Shown here: positions 19,866 to 28,771 of the stretch, piece by piece | Layout: every line of letters starts with the position of its first letter | Numbering within the stretch: the stretch's first letter is position 1 | DNA from: GWE2-42-39 sp963668595 | GTDB taxonomy: Bacteria; Bacteroidota; Bacteroidia; Bacteroidales; Prolixibacteraceae | Assembly: GCA_963668595.1 (NCBI GenBank) | Contig: OY764876.1 | Coordinates: 620,001-684,000, forward strand | Direction of reading: 5' to 3' | DNA: 64,000 bases | Translations under genes and position numbers: made by a program | The notes under the pieces: model-generated | What the model was told of the DNA's origin: nothing | Databases searched by the model: none | Seen by the model: the letters and a program-made list of their open reading frames with translations, nothing else

Positions 19866-19966
19866 ATTTTTCAGGGGTTAAAGTTAGTTTTTTATTTATG
19901 AGTTTTCCTATAAAAAATTAAACAACCTCAACCCCCGATTTTTAAATATATAATTTATATGCAGAT

Positions 19967-22231
19967 TTATTCTGTTGCCGAAAAAGGAGCTGCATCTTTT
20001 CCGCTTCCCCATTGCATGTTGGCCTGATTACTCATTTTTAAAGTCAATGTGCTGCCATTAACAATATCCTGATGGGTGAACCAGGGACGATTGAGCGAAG
20101 TTCCGTTCATGGTTGCCGATTGGATGTATTTGTTGTCGCGCGACGATTTTTTTGCTTTGATGCAGAATGTTTTTCCGTTTTCCAATTTAATTTTTACTTC
20201 TGAAAAAACAGGACTTCCGATGTTGTAACTTGGATCGCCCGGCGTTACCGGGTAAAATCCCATTGATGAAAATACAACGAAAGCCGACATTCCGCCACCA
20301 TCTTCGTCACCGGGAATTCCCATCAGGTCGTTGCGGAACCACTGGTCGAGCAGAGTGCGGATGCGTTTCTGCGTTTTCCATGGTGCACCAGCATAGTTGT
20401 ACAAATAGGGAATATGAAAGGACGGTTCGTTACCCATCGAAAATTGTCCAACATTTCCTGTCTGGTCAGGTAGTTTGCCCAGAAAGTCCCATTTTACCAT
20501 ACCCAGTCCTTCCACAAAAAGCTGATCCAGATTGCGGCAGAAGCTTTCATTCCCACCAAACAAACCAATTAAATCTTTGATGTTGTGTTTCACATCCCAG
20601 CGGTAGGTCCATCCATTATTTTCGTCGTAATAGTCGCGGGCACCCATTCCTCCAGAAAATTTATAGTCAAATGGTTGAATAAATTCTCCTTTCGCATTCT
20701 TTGGATGAAAAAATTTGGTTTGTGGATTGAACAGATTACGATAATTGAGAGAACGTTTGCTGAAATAGTTATAATCGTCGGTATTTCCGAGTTTTTGTGC
20801 CAGAACAGACATGCAGTAATCGTCGTAGCAGGCTGCCAGCGTTACGGCTACCGATTGCCGGCGTTCACCCCCGTTAATGCCGTCCATTGTTTCTCTTTCT
20901 CCTTGATTCAAGGCTGGGAAATAGCCATGTTCGAGATAAAATTTATCGAACTCTCCGGCCGGGCCTCGGGTCCATGGGGCATGAGTTTCTTCCATGATTG
21001 AGCGTTTGCATGCATCGTAGGCTGCTTGTGTGTCGAACGAGATTCCTTTATTCAGTGCATCAGCAAAAAGAGCTACTGCATGATTCCCATTCATTCGGTG
21101 ACTGTCGTGGGTTACTTCCGGAAAGGTTGGCATCCAGCCTTCCTTACTTTGTTGCGCCATCCGAATGTAGGAACTTATGAGTTGCTTCTCAAGTGTTGGT
21201 TCAATAATGGTGCGGAGTGGGTGAGTCGCCAAATGCGTATCCCAAACCCAGTCGTCAACGAAAAATGGTTCGCCGTTGTCAGCATGAACCTGTTTGTCGT
21301 AACCGCTCCAGTAGTAGCCGTCTTCCGAGATGTTAATCATTCTTTCGTAGGTGCGGTACAACGCGGTGTAAAAAGCTATTTTCTGATCCTCTGTTCCTCC
21401 TTTGACGCTTATTTTTCCGAGTGTCTCATTCCAGATTTTACGCCCTTTGTTTGCCAGTTTTTCTACACTGTAGTCGGCTATTTCGCGGTGCAGATTCTTT
21501 TTGGCTTGTTCAACACTGATAAATGAAATTCCATAACGAAGGCTTATTTTTTGAGAATTAGCACTAAACCGAAGAATGATGCTTGTTTGACCATTAATGT
21601 TTGTATTTTCAAATATGGCCTTGTCATTTGAAAAATGACCAACTTTTTCAGCCTGGACTTCTGTTTCAAGATACCAATAGACATTGGTTTGTTCACCAAT
21701 ATCCTGAAAGCCGGAGACAGCTCCATTTGCATAGTTCAATTCACCTTTTCCTGTATTGAGAACCACGTATTTACTTCCGTTGCCATTGAATGTGAGTTCG
21801 TAAATGGCTGACTGATGCGACGGTGCGAAGCTAACCTGTACTCCGAGCTGATCGAGAAATACCGAATAGCAGTAAGGCGTAACGTGTTCATTATCGAATG
21901 TCGATCGGACAATGGGCTTCAGTTCTGTTTCTTTTCCCTGAAACGGACTAATGCGAAATACCGAATTGCCTCGATGTGTTGGTGTCAGCACCTGTAACCC
22001 GTGAATGTAGCTGTCGGTATATGTTCCTCTTTCGGGTCTGATGCGTAACATGCTGTTGGGTAGATGTGTCATCGGAAATGTGGGAACAAGCATGTGGCTA
22101 ATATTGCCAATGTACGGATTTACATAGTCAACCGGTTGCTTGCTTTTGGCTGCATTCAATCCTTCAGAATAAAAGAGAAAAGAAAATGCAACGGAACTTA
22201 CAAAAAGTGTTTTTTTCAGAAAAAGCTTCAT
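19967..22231 (-). CDS. GH92-family alpha-mannosidase (third gene of GH92 trio)
   Basis: 754 residues with a signal peptide (ends LNAAKS). GH92 enzymes are calcium-dependent exo-alpha-mannosidases with an N-terminal beta-sandwich and a C-terminal (alpha/alpha)6 barrel. Visible signatures: VNPYIGNISH at the start of the mature protein, WVWDTHLATHP, GNEPSFHIPYLYNYAGAP (Glu near 600, general-acid region), the acidic loop PGDEDGGGMSAF, and FTHQDI near the C-terminus. It is the most divergent of the three copies at its N-terminus (HMLVPTFPMTHLPNSMLR where the others have a VPFG/YPFG-type turn), which suggests a different linkage or acceptor preference. It ends the operon. Confidence 0.93.
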   Translation of the reverse strand: MKLFLKKTLFVSSVAFSFLFYSEGLNAAKSKQPVDYVNPYIGNISHMLVPTFPMTHLPNSMLRIRPERGTYTDSYIHGLQVLTPTHRGNSVFRISPFQGKETELKPIVRSTFDNEHVTPYCYSVFLDQLGVQVSFAPSHQSAIYELTFNGNGSKYVVLNTGKGELNYANGAVSGFQDIGEQTNVYWYLETEVQAEKVGHFSNDKAIFENTNINGQTSIILRFSANSQKISLRYGISFISVEQAKKNLHREIADYSVEKLANKGRKIWNETLGKISVKGGTEDQKIAFYTALYRTYERMINISEDGYYWSGYDKQVHADNGEPFFVDDWVWDTHLATHPLRTIIEPTLEKQLISSYIRMAQQSKEGWMPTFPEVTHDSHRMNGNHAVALFADALNKGISFDTQAAYDACKRSIMEETHAPWTRGPAGEFDKFYLEHGYFPALNQGERETMDGINGGERRQSVAVTLAACYDDYCMSVLAQKLGNTDDYNYFSKRSLNYRNLFNPQTKFFHPKNAKGEFIQPFDYKFSGGMGARDYYDENNGWTYRWDVKHNIKDLIGLFGGNESFCRNLDQLFVEGLGMVKWDFLGKLPDQTGNVGQFSMGNEPSFHIPYLYNYAGAPWKTQKRIRTLLDQWFRNDLMGIPGDEDGGGMSAFVVFSSMGFYPVTPGDPSYNIGSPVFSEVKIKLENGKTFCIKAKKSSRDNKYIQSATMNGTSLNRPWFTHQDIVNGSTLTLKMSNQANMQWGSGKDAAPFSATE

Positions 22232-22266
22232 GAGTAATCAATTTGGCTAAACGAATATGAAATATT

Positions 22267-24534
22267 TTAAATGTCCGATTTGGGGCGGTTATTTACAGCC
22301 GCTCCGAATTTATAGTTGGGTTTGCTTCCCATTACGAATTTCAGTACACCGCCCGACATAATATCCTGATGGGTGATATAACTTTTTGAATAGGCTTTGC
22401 CATTCAGTTCAACCGATTGGATGTAGATATTCTTGTCGCTGTTGTTGATGCTTTCCACAACAAACGATTTTCCCTTGGGAAGATTAATTGTTGCTTTGTC
22501 GAACAGAGGGCTGCCGAAAACATACACGCCATTTGACGGGTTTACCGGGTAAAATCCAAGTGACGACATAACATACCAGGCCGACATTTGTCCGCAGTCT
22601 TCGTTGCCAATTAAACCATCAGGTTGATCGGTATAGAATTCTTTGAGGATGTAACGTATTTTTTCTGCTGTTTTCCATTGTTGACCAGCGTAAACATACA
22701 TGTATGCGATGTGGTGACAAGGTTCATTTCCCTGTGCGTACATGCCAATCAAACCGGTTATGTCGATGGAGGCATGTTCGCCCATGTTTCCTGTTATTAC
22801 AAAGAGAGAATCGAGTTTTTGGGTGAATATTTTATCTCCGCCGAATAGTTCAATCAATCCTTCCGGGTCCTGTGGCGCAAAGAAGGTGTATTGCCATCCG
22901 TTGCCTTCTGAAAAGTCGCCGACCATGTGAACTGATTCCATCGGATCGTAAGGCGTTTTCCATGAGCCATCCGCTAGTTTGGGGCGAATGAAGTTGATGC
23001 TTTTGTCGAAGATTTTTTTATAGGATTCTGATCGTTCGAAGAAGTAATTAAAATCATCTGTTTTACCCAGTCCTTTTGCCATTTGGGCTACACTGCGGTC
23101 GTCCAGTGCATTTTCCAGTGCAACCGATGCTGCTTCTCTTGCTTTATCTTTGGGGGTGAAGCCGTATTTCATCAGCGCTTCAATGCCTCGCTGTGCCTGA
23201 TAAGTTCCCGAGGCTTTCAGTGCTTCAAAAGCCAGTTCCTGATCGAATCCACGGAAGCCTTTTCCCCAGGCATCAACTACTACCGGGGCCGCGCTATAGC
23301 CCGACATGGCATTGGTTTCGTTGCCAACAAGATGCCACTGTGGCAACTTACCTTGTTGCTGGTAGATGGCCAGCATCGAATTAATAAAGTCGTTAACCCG
23401 TTCCGGTTGGGTGATGGTTAATAATTGGTGTGCGGTGCGGTAAGTATCCCACAGCGAAAAGACCGAGTAATTGGCAAATCCTGGATTGGTATATACTTTT
23501 TTGTCGGTTCCCATGTAACTGCCATCGGCATCGTTAAACAGCGATGGCGCAATATAGGTATGAAACAGAGAAGTGTAGAAAATCTTTTTCAGGGATGAAG
23601 ATTGGGTCTCAACTTCAATTTTGGACAGTTCTTTGTTCCATTTTTCTTCAGCCTGTTTGGCTATCTGTGCGAAATTCCATTCCGGTGCTTCAGCCTGAAT
23701 ATTTGCCATTGCATTTGCTGAGCTTACAGGTGAAATACCAACTTTTAAAATAACTTCTTTCGGGTTGTTCTTAAAACTTACGACTGCTTTTACTGCCGAC
23801 GATTTTAAAACCCGTTCGTTCACATACGTCTCATCGTCATATAATTCAAGCTTTTCGATTTCCTTGTTGCTTTTTAAGCAAAACCATACCTGCTGATTTT
23901 TTGCCCATCCCTGTGAAAAGCGATACCCCTCAATGGTGTACGCATCAATCCGGCGGATGTAAGTTTCGTAAGCCTTGTCGCCATTGCCTTCTTTCAGGTC
24001 GATGATTACGTGATTGTCGGTTCCGTCAGGAAAAGTGTATTTATGTACGCCAACTCTTTCGGTGGCAGTGAGCTCAGCTTTTATTTCGTATTTATCCAGA
24101 ATCAACGAGTAATAGCCGGGTTTTACGGTTTCGTTATTGTGACTGTAGTACGAAGAATAAGCATTGCTTATATCTTCCTGTTTCCCTTGGTTTAACCGTA
24201 CTTTCCCGGTTACGGGCATTATTTGTATATCGCCCAGATCGGAGCCACCGGTTCCGCTTAAGTGGGTGTGCGAAAATCCGGTTACAATACTGTCGGAATA
24301 ATGATAGCCCGAGCACCAGTCCCAGCCTTTAAAAATGTTGTTCGGACCAAGTTGTACTGCCCCAAACGGGACGCTTGCCCCGAGGAATACATGCCCGTGT
24401 CCGCCTGTGCCAATATAGGGATCAACACTGCCAGCGTAGTTTTTGCTTTTTTTGTTATCAGGCTGAATCCCCAGACAAATTGATGGCAACAAAATGGCCA
24501 GAAGTACGAGATTTTTGATTTTTCCTTTATTCAT
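22267..24534 (-). CDS. GH92-family alpha-mannosidase (middle gene of GH92 trio)
   Basis: 755 residues with a signal peptide (ends CLGIQ). This copy is the closest to the family consensus: VDPYIGTGGHGHVFLGASVP, FSHTHLSGTGGSDLGDI, FSLWDTYRTAHQLL, GNEPCHHIAYMYVYAGQ (Glu near 601), GNEDCGQMSAWYVMSS and ITHQDI. The complete motif set predicts an active exo-alpha-mannosidase; whether 1,2-, 1,3-, 1,4- or 1,6-linkages are cleaved cannot be told by eye. It sits 42 bases after the upstream GH92 gene and 35 bases before the next, so the three are co-transcribed. Confidence 0.95.
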   Translation of the reverse strand: MNKGKIKNLVLLAILLPSICLGIQPDNKKSKNYAGSVDPYIGTGGHGHVFLGASVPFGAVQLGPNNIFKGWDWCSGYHYSDSIVTGFSHTHLSGTGGSDLGDIQIMPVTGKVRLNQGKQEDISNAYSSYYSHNNETVKPGYYSLILDKYEIKAELTATERVGVHKYTFPDGTDNHVIIDLKEGNGDKAYETYIRRIDAYTIEGYRFSQGWAKNQQVWFCLKSNKEIEKLELYDDETYVNERVLKSSAVKAVVSFKNNPKEVILKVGISPVSSANAMANIQAEAPEWNFAQIAKQAEEKWNKELSKIEVETQSSSLKKIFYTSLFHTYIAPSLFNDADGSYMGTDKKVYTNPGFANYSVFSLWDTYRTAHQLLTITQPERVNDFINSMLAIYQQQGKLPQWHLVGNETNAMSGYSAAPVVVDAWGKGFRGFDQELAFEALKASGTYQAQRGIEALMKYGFTPKDKAREAASVALENALDDRSVAQMAKGLGKTDDFNYFFERSESYKKIFDKSINFIRPKLADGSWKTPYDPMESVHMVGDFSEGNGWQYTFFAPQDPEGLIELFGGDKIFTQKLDSLFVITGNMGEHASIDITGLIGMYAQGNEPCHHIAYMYVYAGQQWKTAEKIRYILKEFYTDQPDGLIGNEDCGQMSAWYVMSSLGFYPVNPSNGVYVFGSPLFDKATINLPKGKSFVVESINNSDKNIYIQSVELNGKAYSKSYITHQDIMSGGVLKFVMGSKPNYKFGAAVNNRPKSDI

Positions 24535-24576
24535 ATCTTCAGAATGTTTTGTTGATTGTTTTTGCTTCTTTTCTGA

Positions 24577-26688
24577 TTAGCGCCATTTGGTGATTTCGCT
24601 GTCAGAAGTGGTAAATTCAAGTTTAGCTCCGTTTTTCAAATCTTTCCAGTCGATCCATCTTTTTGAATACGGTTTTCCGTTCAGCTTCACAGAACGAATG
24701 TAATATTTTTGTATGGAACCACCGGTTATACTTAGTTTCCCTTCCGGAAAACTGAATGTTATTTCGTCGAATTGCGGACAGTTTAACGAGAAACCGCCGA
24801 CTCCGGGGATTATCGGGTATAAGCCTGTTGACGCAAATACATACCAGGCGCCCATGCTTCCCAGATCGTCGTTGCCCGGGAGTCCGTTTGCAGCGCTACT
24901 GTACATCTCTGCAAAAATACGGTGGATGGTTTTTGATGTTTTGTTGGGCGAATTGGTCCAGTTGTAAATCCACGGAACCTGAAAATCGGGTTCGTTGCCT
25001 GCTGCAAACCAATCGTCGTCGTACGAGGCATCGAGCCGGACGAAAAGCTCGTCAAGCCGTTTCTCTGCTACTGATTTTCCTCCGATGGTATCAATCAGGG
25101 TTTCCAAATTGTGCGGAACCATCCAGAAATAATTTTTGTAAGTTCCTTCGCGCCAGTCGTGGTGTATGTCTTTCCACCGCCCGTCGGAATGGCGTGAACA
25201 TAACCAGTTTAATTGCGGGTTATAAAGGTTTTTCCAGTTCTGCGACCGCTTGAAGAAAACGTTTGCTTCATCCTGATTACTTAAGGCTTGTTCTGCAAAT
25301 TTTCCAATGGCATAATCGGTCGAAACATATTCAAGTAACATCGATGCCGGAGCGATTCCTTTTTCAATATAATCGGATAAAAAAGGGCGTATTTCTCGGT
25401 TCTGAGAATATAAGCGGGGGATGGTTGCTCCTCTTTTCATATACTTAAATGCTTCCGAAACATTAAAATCTGTTGCGCCGAAAGCGTATGAGTTGGAAAT
25501 CAGAATAGGAGTGGGGTCGCCCTGCATAATGCCCGTTTCAACATTTGCTAAAATCCAGCGGCCATACCCTCCGGCCTGCGACGCAAAATCAACCAGCGAT
25601 TGCATCATGTTGCTTACTTCGCTCGGATAAAGCATGGCTAGCAGTTGTGTCTGTGTACGGTAGGTGTCCCAAACGCTGAATGAACTGTAATATTCGCGTC
25701 CCGGCTGAACTTTATGTACTTTGTAATCGGCTCCCATGTAGTCGCCATTGTAATCGCTTACAATGTTCGGGTGAATGAGTGAATGGTACAGATGGGTATA
25801 GAATTGAATTTTTCGGTCGGTGTTATCGCTTTTGACGGCTATTTTGCCCAATGCATTATTCCATGCGTTCTCTGCTGCAAGACGATAATGATTGAAATTT
25901 TTTTCAGTATTGCTTTTTTTTAGGTTTTCGCGGGCATTTTCAACCGAAACAAATGAGATTGCGATGCGGTAATTAACTTCCTGATTGTTTTTTGTGTTGA
26001 AGCTAAAATAAGCGCCGGAGTTTTTACCGTATGCAAGTTGGGCTGTTGGAAGAAAAGAGCCTTTCATCCATGTCCCGGTTCTTTCGGCCGGACGGTCGAA
26101 TTCAGCAGCGAAATAGATGGTGTAAGGGGTTTCTGCACCGCAAAAATCGCCACCATAACTGAATCCTTCGCAGCTTGATGGTGAAGTGATTTCAATGTGT
26201 GCATTGTTGACAAAAGTGGCGCTGATACCGCTTCCTATGATAATGGTTCCCATCTCAGCGTTGAAGGTAAACCGGGCAATTCCTGATCGTTTGTTTACCG
26301 TAAGTTCAGCCAGCGTGTTGTCGGGCATCGTAACCGATAAATATCCGGCATTACAGGTATTTACTTTCGTATATCGGGGAAAGTTATTCATTTCTCCGGG
26401 CGACTCGGTTAATTCTCCTTCAATGGGTAAAACCGGAAAGTTGCCCATGTTTCCACAGCCGGCCCCACTGAGTTGGGTAATTGCAAAACCACGCTGAGGG
26501 GTGAAAAAACCAGGCGAAAACTGAACCATTCCGAAAGGGTAGGTGGCGCCAATGAATGAATAGCCGCAACCCAAACCATTTCCTTCAGATCCGATTCGGG
26601 GATCAACCATTCGGGCATAATCTTGAGCTGAGCTTGAATATTGTATAAAGAGGAACAGAATAATCAGTATGTGGATTCTTTTAGTCAT
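24577..26688 (-). CDS. GH92-family alpha-mannosidase (first gene of GH92 trio)
   Basis: 703 residues with a signal peptide (ends SSAQD). Family motifs include VDPRIGSEGNGLG, GATYPFGMVQFSPG, ITQLSGAGCGNMGNFP, FSVWDTYRTQTQLL and AGNEPDFQVPWIYNWTNSP (Glu near 563). The C-terminal loop reads GNDDLGSMGAWY where the middle copy has GNEDCGQMSAWY, so an acidic residue is shortened and the Gln-Met-Ser segment changed. It may therefore differ in linkage or substrate. A MITE-like element lies 91 bases upstream of its start, between it and the binding-protein genes of the operon. Confidence 0.93.
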   Translation of the reverse strand: MTKRIHILIILFLFIQYSSSAQDYARMVDPRIGSEGNGLGCGYSFIGATYPFGMVQFSPGFFTPQRGFAITQLSGAGCGNMGNFPVLPIEGELTESPGEMNNFPRYTKVNTCNAGYLSVTMPDNTLAELTVNKRSGIARFTFNAEMGTIIIGSGISATFVNNAHIEITSPSSCEGFSYGGDFCGAETPYTIYFAAEFDRPAERTGTWMKGSFLPTAQLAYGKNSGAYFSFNTKNNQEVNYRIAISFVSVENARENLKKSNTEKNFNHYRLAAENAWNNALGKIAVKSDNTDRKIQFYTHLYHSLIHPNIVSDYNGDYMGADYKVHKVQPGREYYSSFSVWDTYRTQTQLLAMLYPSEVSNMMQSLVDFASQAGGYGRWILANVETGIMQGDPTPILISNSYAFGATDFNVSEAFKYMKRGATIPRLYSQNREIRPFLSDYIEKGIAPASMLLEYVSTDYAIGKFAEQALSNQDEANVFFKRSQNWKNLYNPQLNWLCSRHSDGRWKDIHHDWREGTYKNYFWMVPHNLETLIDTIGGKSVAEKRLDELFVRLDASYDDDWFAAGNEPDFQVPWIYNWTNSPNKTSKTIHRIFAEMYSSAANGLPGNDDLGSMGAWYVFASTGLYPIIPGVGGFSLNCPQFDEITFSFPEGKLSITGGSIQKYYIRSVKLNGKPYSKRWIDWKDLKNGAKLEFTTSDSEITKWR

Positions 26689-26778
26689 AATCGTAAATGT
26701 GGATAAAGCTTCAGTTGTTGAGTATTGCTTGTTTTCTGTTTTCTATGAGTTGTAAAAAAAGAATAATAAAGATTAAAC

Positions 26779-26960
26779 AAGAGGCTGTTTAAAAAGTAAA
26801 AGGCTAGATTGTTGACCTACTATTTAAAAGTTACTACCTTAATTTTGGTCTGTCGGCAGATGACTTTTGTGTCTTCTTTTTACGAACCTGGGGTATTATT
26901 TGTAACCTTACTAATTTGTAAGTCTCAAAAGAATACGATTTACTTTTTTAACAGCCTCTT
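26779..26960. mobile_element. MITE-like element with 22-bp terminal inverted repeats
   Basis: This 182-base non-coding insert has ends matching at 21 of 22 positions as inverted repeats: left arm 26779-26800 starts AAGAGGCTGTTT and continues AAAAAGTAAA; right arm 26939-26960 starts TTTACTTTTT and ends CAGCCTCTT. There is no transposase and no clear target-site duplication. The end motif GAGGCTGTnnAAAAAGT recurs in the element at 61917-62018. It occupies most of the 332-base gap (26689-27020) between the DUF4998-type gene and the first GH92 gene; the flanks (26689-26778 and 26961-27020) are AT-rich with no promoter I can support. Confidence 0.65.
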
Positions 26961-27020
26961 TAATATTTTTTTAGATCAATGATTTTATAAGTTTCATTCA
27001 ATCAAGTTTAATCTGTGATC

Positions 27021-28727
27021 TTACAGTGTTGATTTTACCTGTCCGAAGAAAGTCATTTCAGTTAGCTGAGCGCCCTTTCCTCCAACGGTTTCTACAACTC
27101 TGTATCGCAAGTAACGAACATCCGGACCCGGAGCAACATCGAACTCAACGCTCTGCTTGTTGGCTCCATCAACTGTACCCCGAAATAGCAGTTTCCATCC
27201 TTTTGCTTCAAATTCAGCCGCACTACTTGAGGAAGTTTCTGCATTGGTAATGTCCATAATTCCCCAGAGTTCAACTACGGTTGGATTATTTCCTGCAAAG
27301 TTTTTAGGATCGCGCAAGTCGAGACGACACTTTTGAATTTGTGCAACAACTCCTAAATCAATAGTAAAGTGATGAGGGATGGCATTTTCGCCTGAATGGT
27401 ATCCATAAGCATCGCTACCCGACCAGCTTCCATCACCATCAAAAAGATATTTGGCAGGATTGGCCCCGTACGATGTTCCCGGATTGTCATCCGACATTCC
27501 TACTAGTTTGAATAGGCTTTTGTTTAGAGGTAACGGCTGTATATTTTGTCCCCAGAAAGTCATTTCAGTTAGCTGAGCACCTTTTCCTCCAACAGTTCTT
27601 GTTACCCGGTATCTTAAATAGCGTACATCTGGTCCGGTTGGAACGTCAAATTCTACACTTTGGTTGTTCTCACCATCCACCGATCCTCTGTAAAGTAACT
27701 TCCATCCTTTGGCCTCGAATTCAGATGCGCTACTTGAGGACGTTTCTGCATTGGTAATGTCCATAATTCCCCACAGTTCGACTTCTGTTGGATTATTTCC
27801 TGCGAAGTTTTTCGGGTCTCTTAAATCAAGACGACATTTGCGAATTTGAGCAGTAACACCCAGATCGATGGTAAAGTGGTGAGGAATCGCATTTTCGCCC
27901 GAGTGATACCCATGAACATCGCTACCCGACCAGCTTCCATCGCCGTCAAAAAGGTATTTAACAGGGTCGGCTCCATAAGAAGTTCCCGGATTATCATCAG
28001 ACATTCTTACCAGAGAGAATAAACCTTTGTTAAGTTGATCGAAGGGAGGTGCAGGAAGTTCGCTGACTACTTTTTCAAGATAAATTGAATCGAATCCCAT
28101 TATTCCGGATTGGATAACTGAAACGATTTCCATTTTACCCAGAGGTTTCCAGTTTGTCAGAGGGGTTGTTAAATCGTCAGGATTTACAACAACCTGAGTT
28201 ACTTCATTTTTGTTGTTTTCATACGAAAGTTCGGTGAAAATAACGTATTCTGATTCAGCTTTGTCGGCCCATTTTACGGTCGCATCGCCATCTGTTACAT
28301 CTATTCCGATAACGCGCCGGGTTGATTGTGTCGATTTAAAAATATCACCAACAGCTCTTCCTCTTGCTATTTGCAAAACCGACTTGTTTCCATTTGTGTC
28401 TTTTGTATAGACTTTAAACTCATAAGTACGCTCTTGCAGACTGTCAATAATCATTTCAAATCGTTCATTCTCTGTCTTCTCAATGGGGAAGGTTTTAGAA
28501 TGATCTTCCCACTCAACGATACACTCTTTTGAATTCCCCAAAAAGCGGGTCATTCCAGTTATTTTCACTCTTTTATATCCACTAAAAACTTCTAGTGAAT
28601 CAAGTTTGCCTGCATAGATCTTTTCTCCTCGCAGGTATTGCTCATAATTCGAATCCATTTCGCTGCATGCCAATGCAGTAATGAGGAGGATTAAAAATGA
28701 GAATATATTTAAAATTTTTGTTTGCAT
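27021..28727 (-). CDS. DUF4998-type lipoprotein with two tandem F5/8-type C domains
   Basis: 568 residues. Lipoprotein signal with Cys21 (ITALACSEM). Residues about 26-225 resemble DUF4998 (fibronectin-like beta domains with YAGKLDSLEVFSGYKRVKI and a TFPI motif). Then come two discoidin/F5-8-type C domains, residues 234-402 and 403-568, each with YLFDGDGSWSGSD, HHFTIDLG, CRLDLRDPKNFAGNNP and VRYLRYRV. The two are identical at about 140 of 160 aligned positions. The role is probably cell-surface glycan binding for the mannan PUL; no catalytic signature is seen. It lies 44 bases after the DUF5000-type gene. Confidence 0.85.
   Translation of the reverse strand: MQTKILNIFSFLILLITALACSEMDSNYEQYLRGEKIYAGKLDSLEVFSGYKRVKITGMTRFLGNSKECIVEWEDHSKTFPIEKTENERFEMIIDSLQERTYEFKVYTKDTNGNKSVLQIARGRAVGDIFKSTQSTRRVIGIDVTDGDATVKWADKAESEYVIFTELSYENNKNEVTQVVVNPDDLTTPLTNWKPLGKMEIVSVIQSGIMGFDSIYLEKVVSELPAPPFDQLNKGLFSLVRMSDDNPGTSYGADPVKYLFDGDGSWSGSDVHGYHSGENAIPHHFTIDLGVTAQIRKCRLDLRDPKNFAGNNPTEVELWGIMDITNAETSSSSASEFEAKGWKLLYRGSVDGENNQSVEFDVPTGPDVRYLRYRVTRTVGGKGAQLTEMTFWGQNIQPLPLNKSLFKLVGMSDDNPGTSYGANPAKYLFDGDGSWSGSDAYGYHSGENAIPHHFTIDLGVVAQIQKCRLDLRDPKNFAGNNPTVVELWGIMDITNAETSSSSAAEFEAKGWKLLFRGTVDGANKQSVEFDVAPGPDVRYLRYRVVETVGGKGAQLTEMTFFGQVKSTL
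27042..28028 (-). repeat. Intragenic tandem duplication (about 507-base unit)
   Basis: The coding sequence for residues 234-402 (27522-28028) is repeated for residues 403-562 (27042-27521). The encoded copies differ at about 20 of 160 residues, and long stretches such as RDPKNFAGNNP and ELWGIMDITNAETSSSSA are near unchanged. This points to a recent in-frame duplication of a binding domain. Confidence 0.9.
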
Positions 28728-28771
28728 AATGCTCTAATTTTTAGATTTAAAATCAAATCAGAAGATGGCTT

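Noticed and set aside
20585..21526. Open frames of 138 and 166 codons on the plus strand inside the GH92 genes
   Set aside because: They lie wholly antisense to a GH92 gene with full family motifs, lack signal peptides or recognisable domains, and come from codon bias on the opposite strand.
24756..25253. A 165-codon plus-strand frame inside the first GH92 gene
   Set aside because: It is Arg/Ser/Cys-rich, as expected of an antisense shadow, and lies over intact GH92 motifs.
27021..28028. Discoidin repeats considered as an assembly duplication
   Set aside because: The two units differ at about 20 of 160 residues, with differences spread along the length, so they are a genuine diverged duplication.
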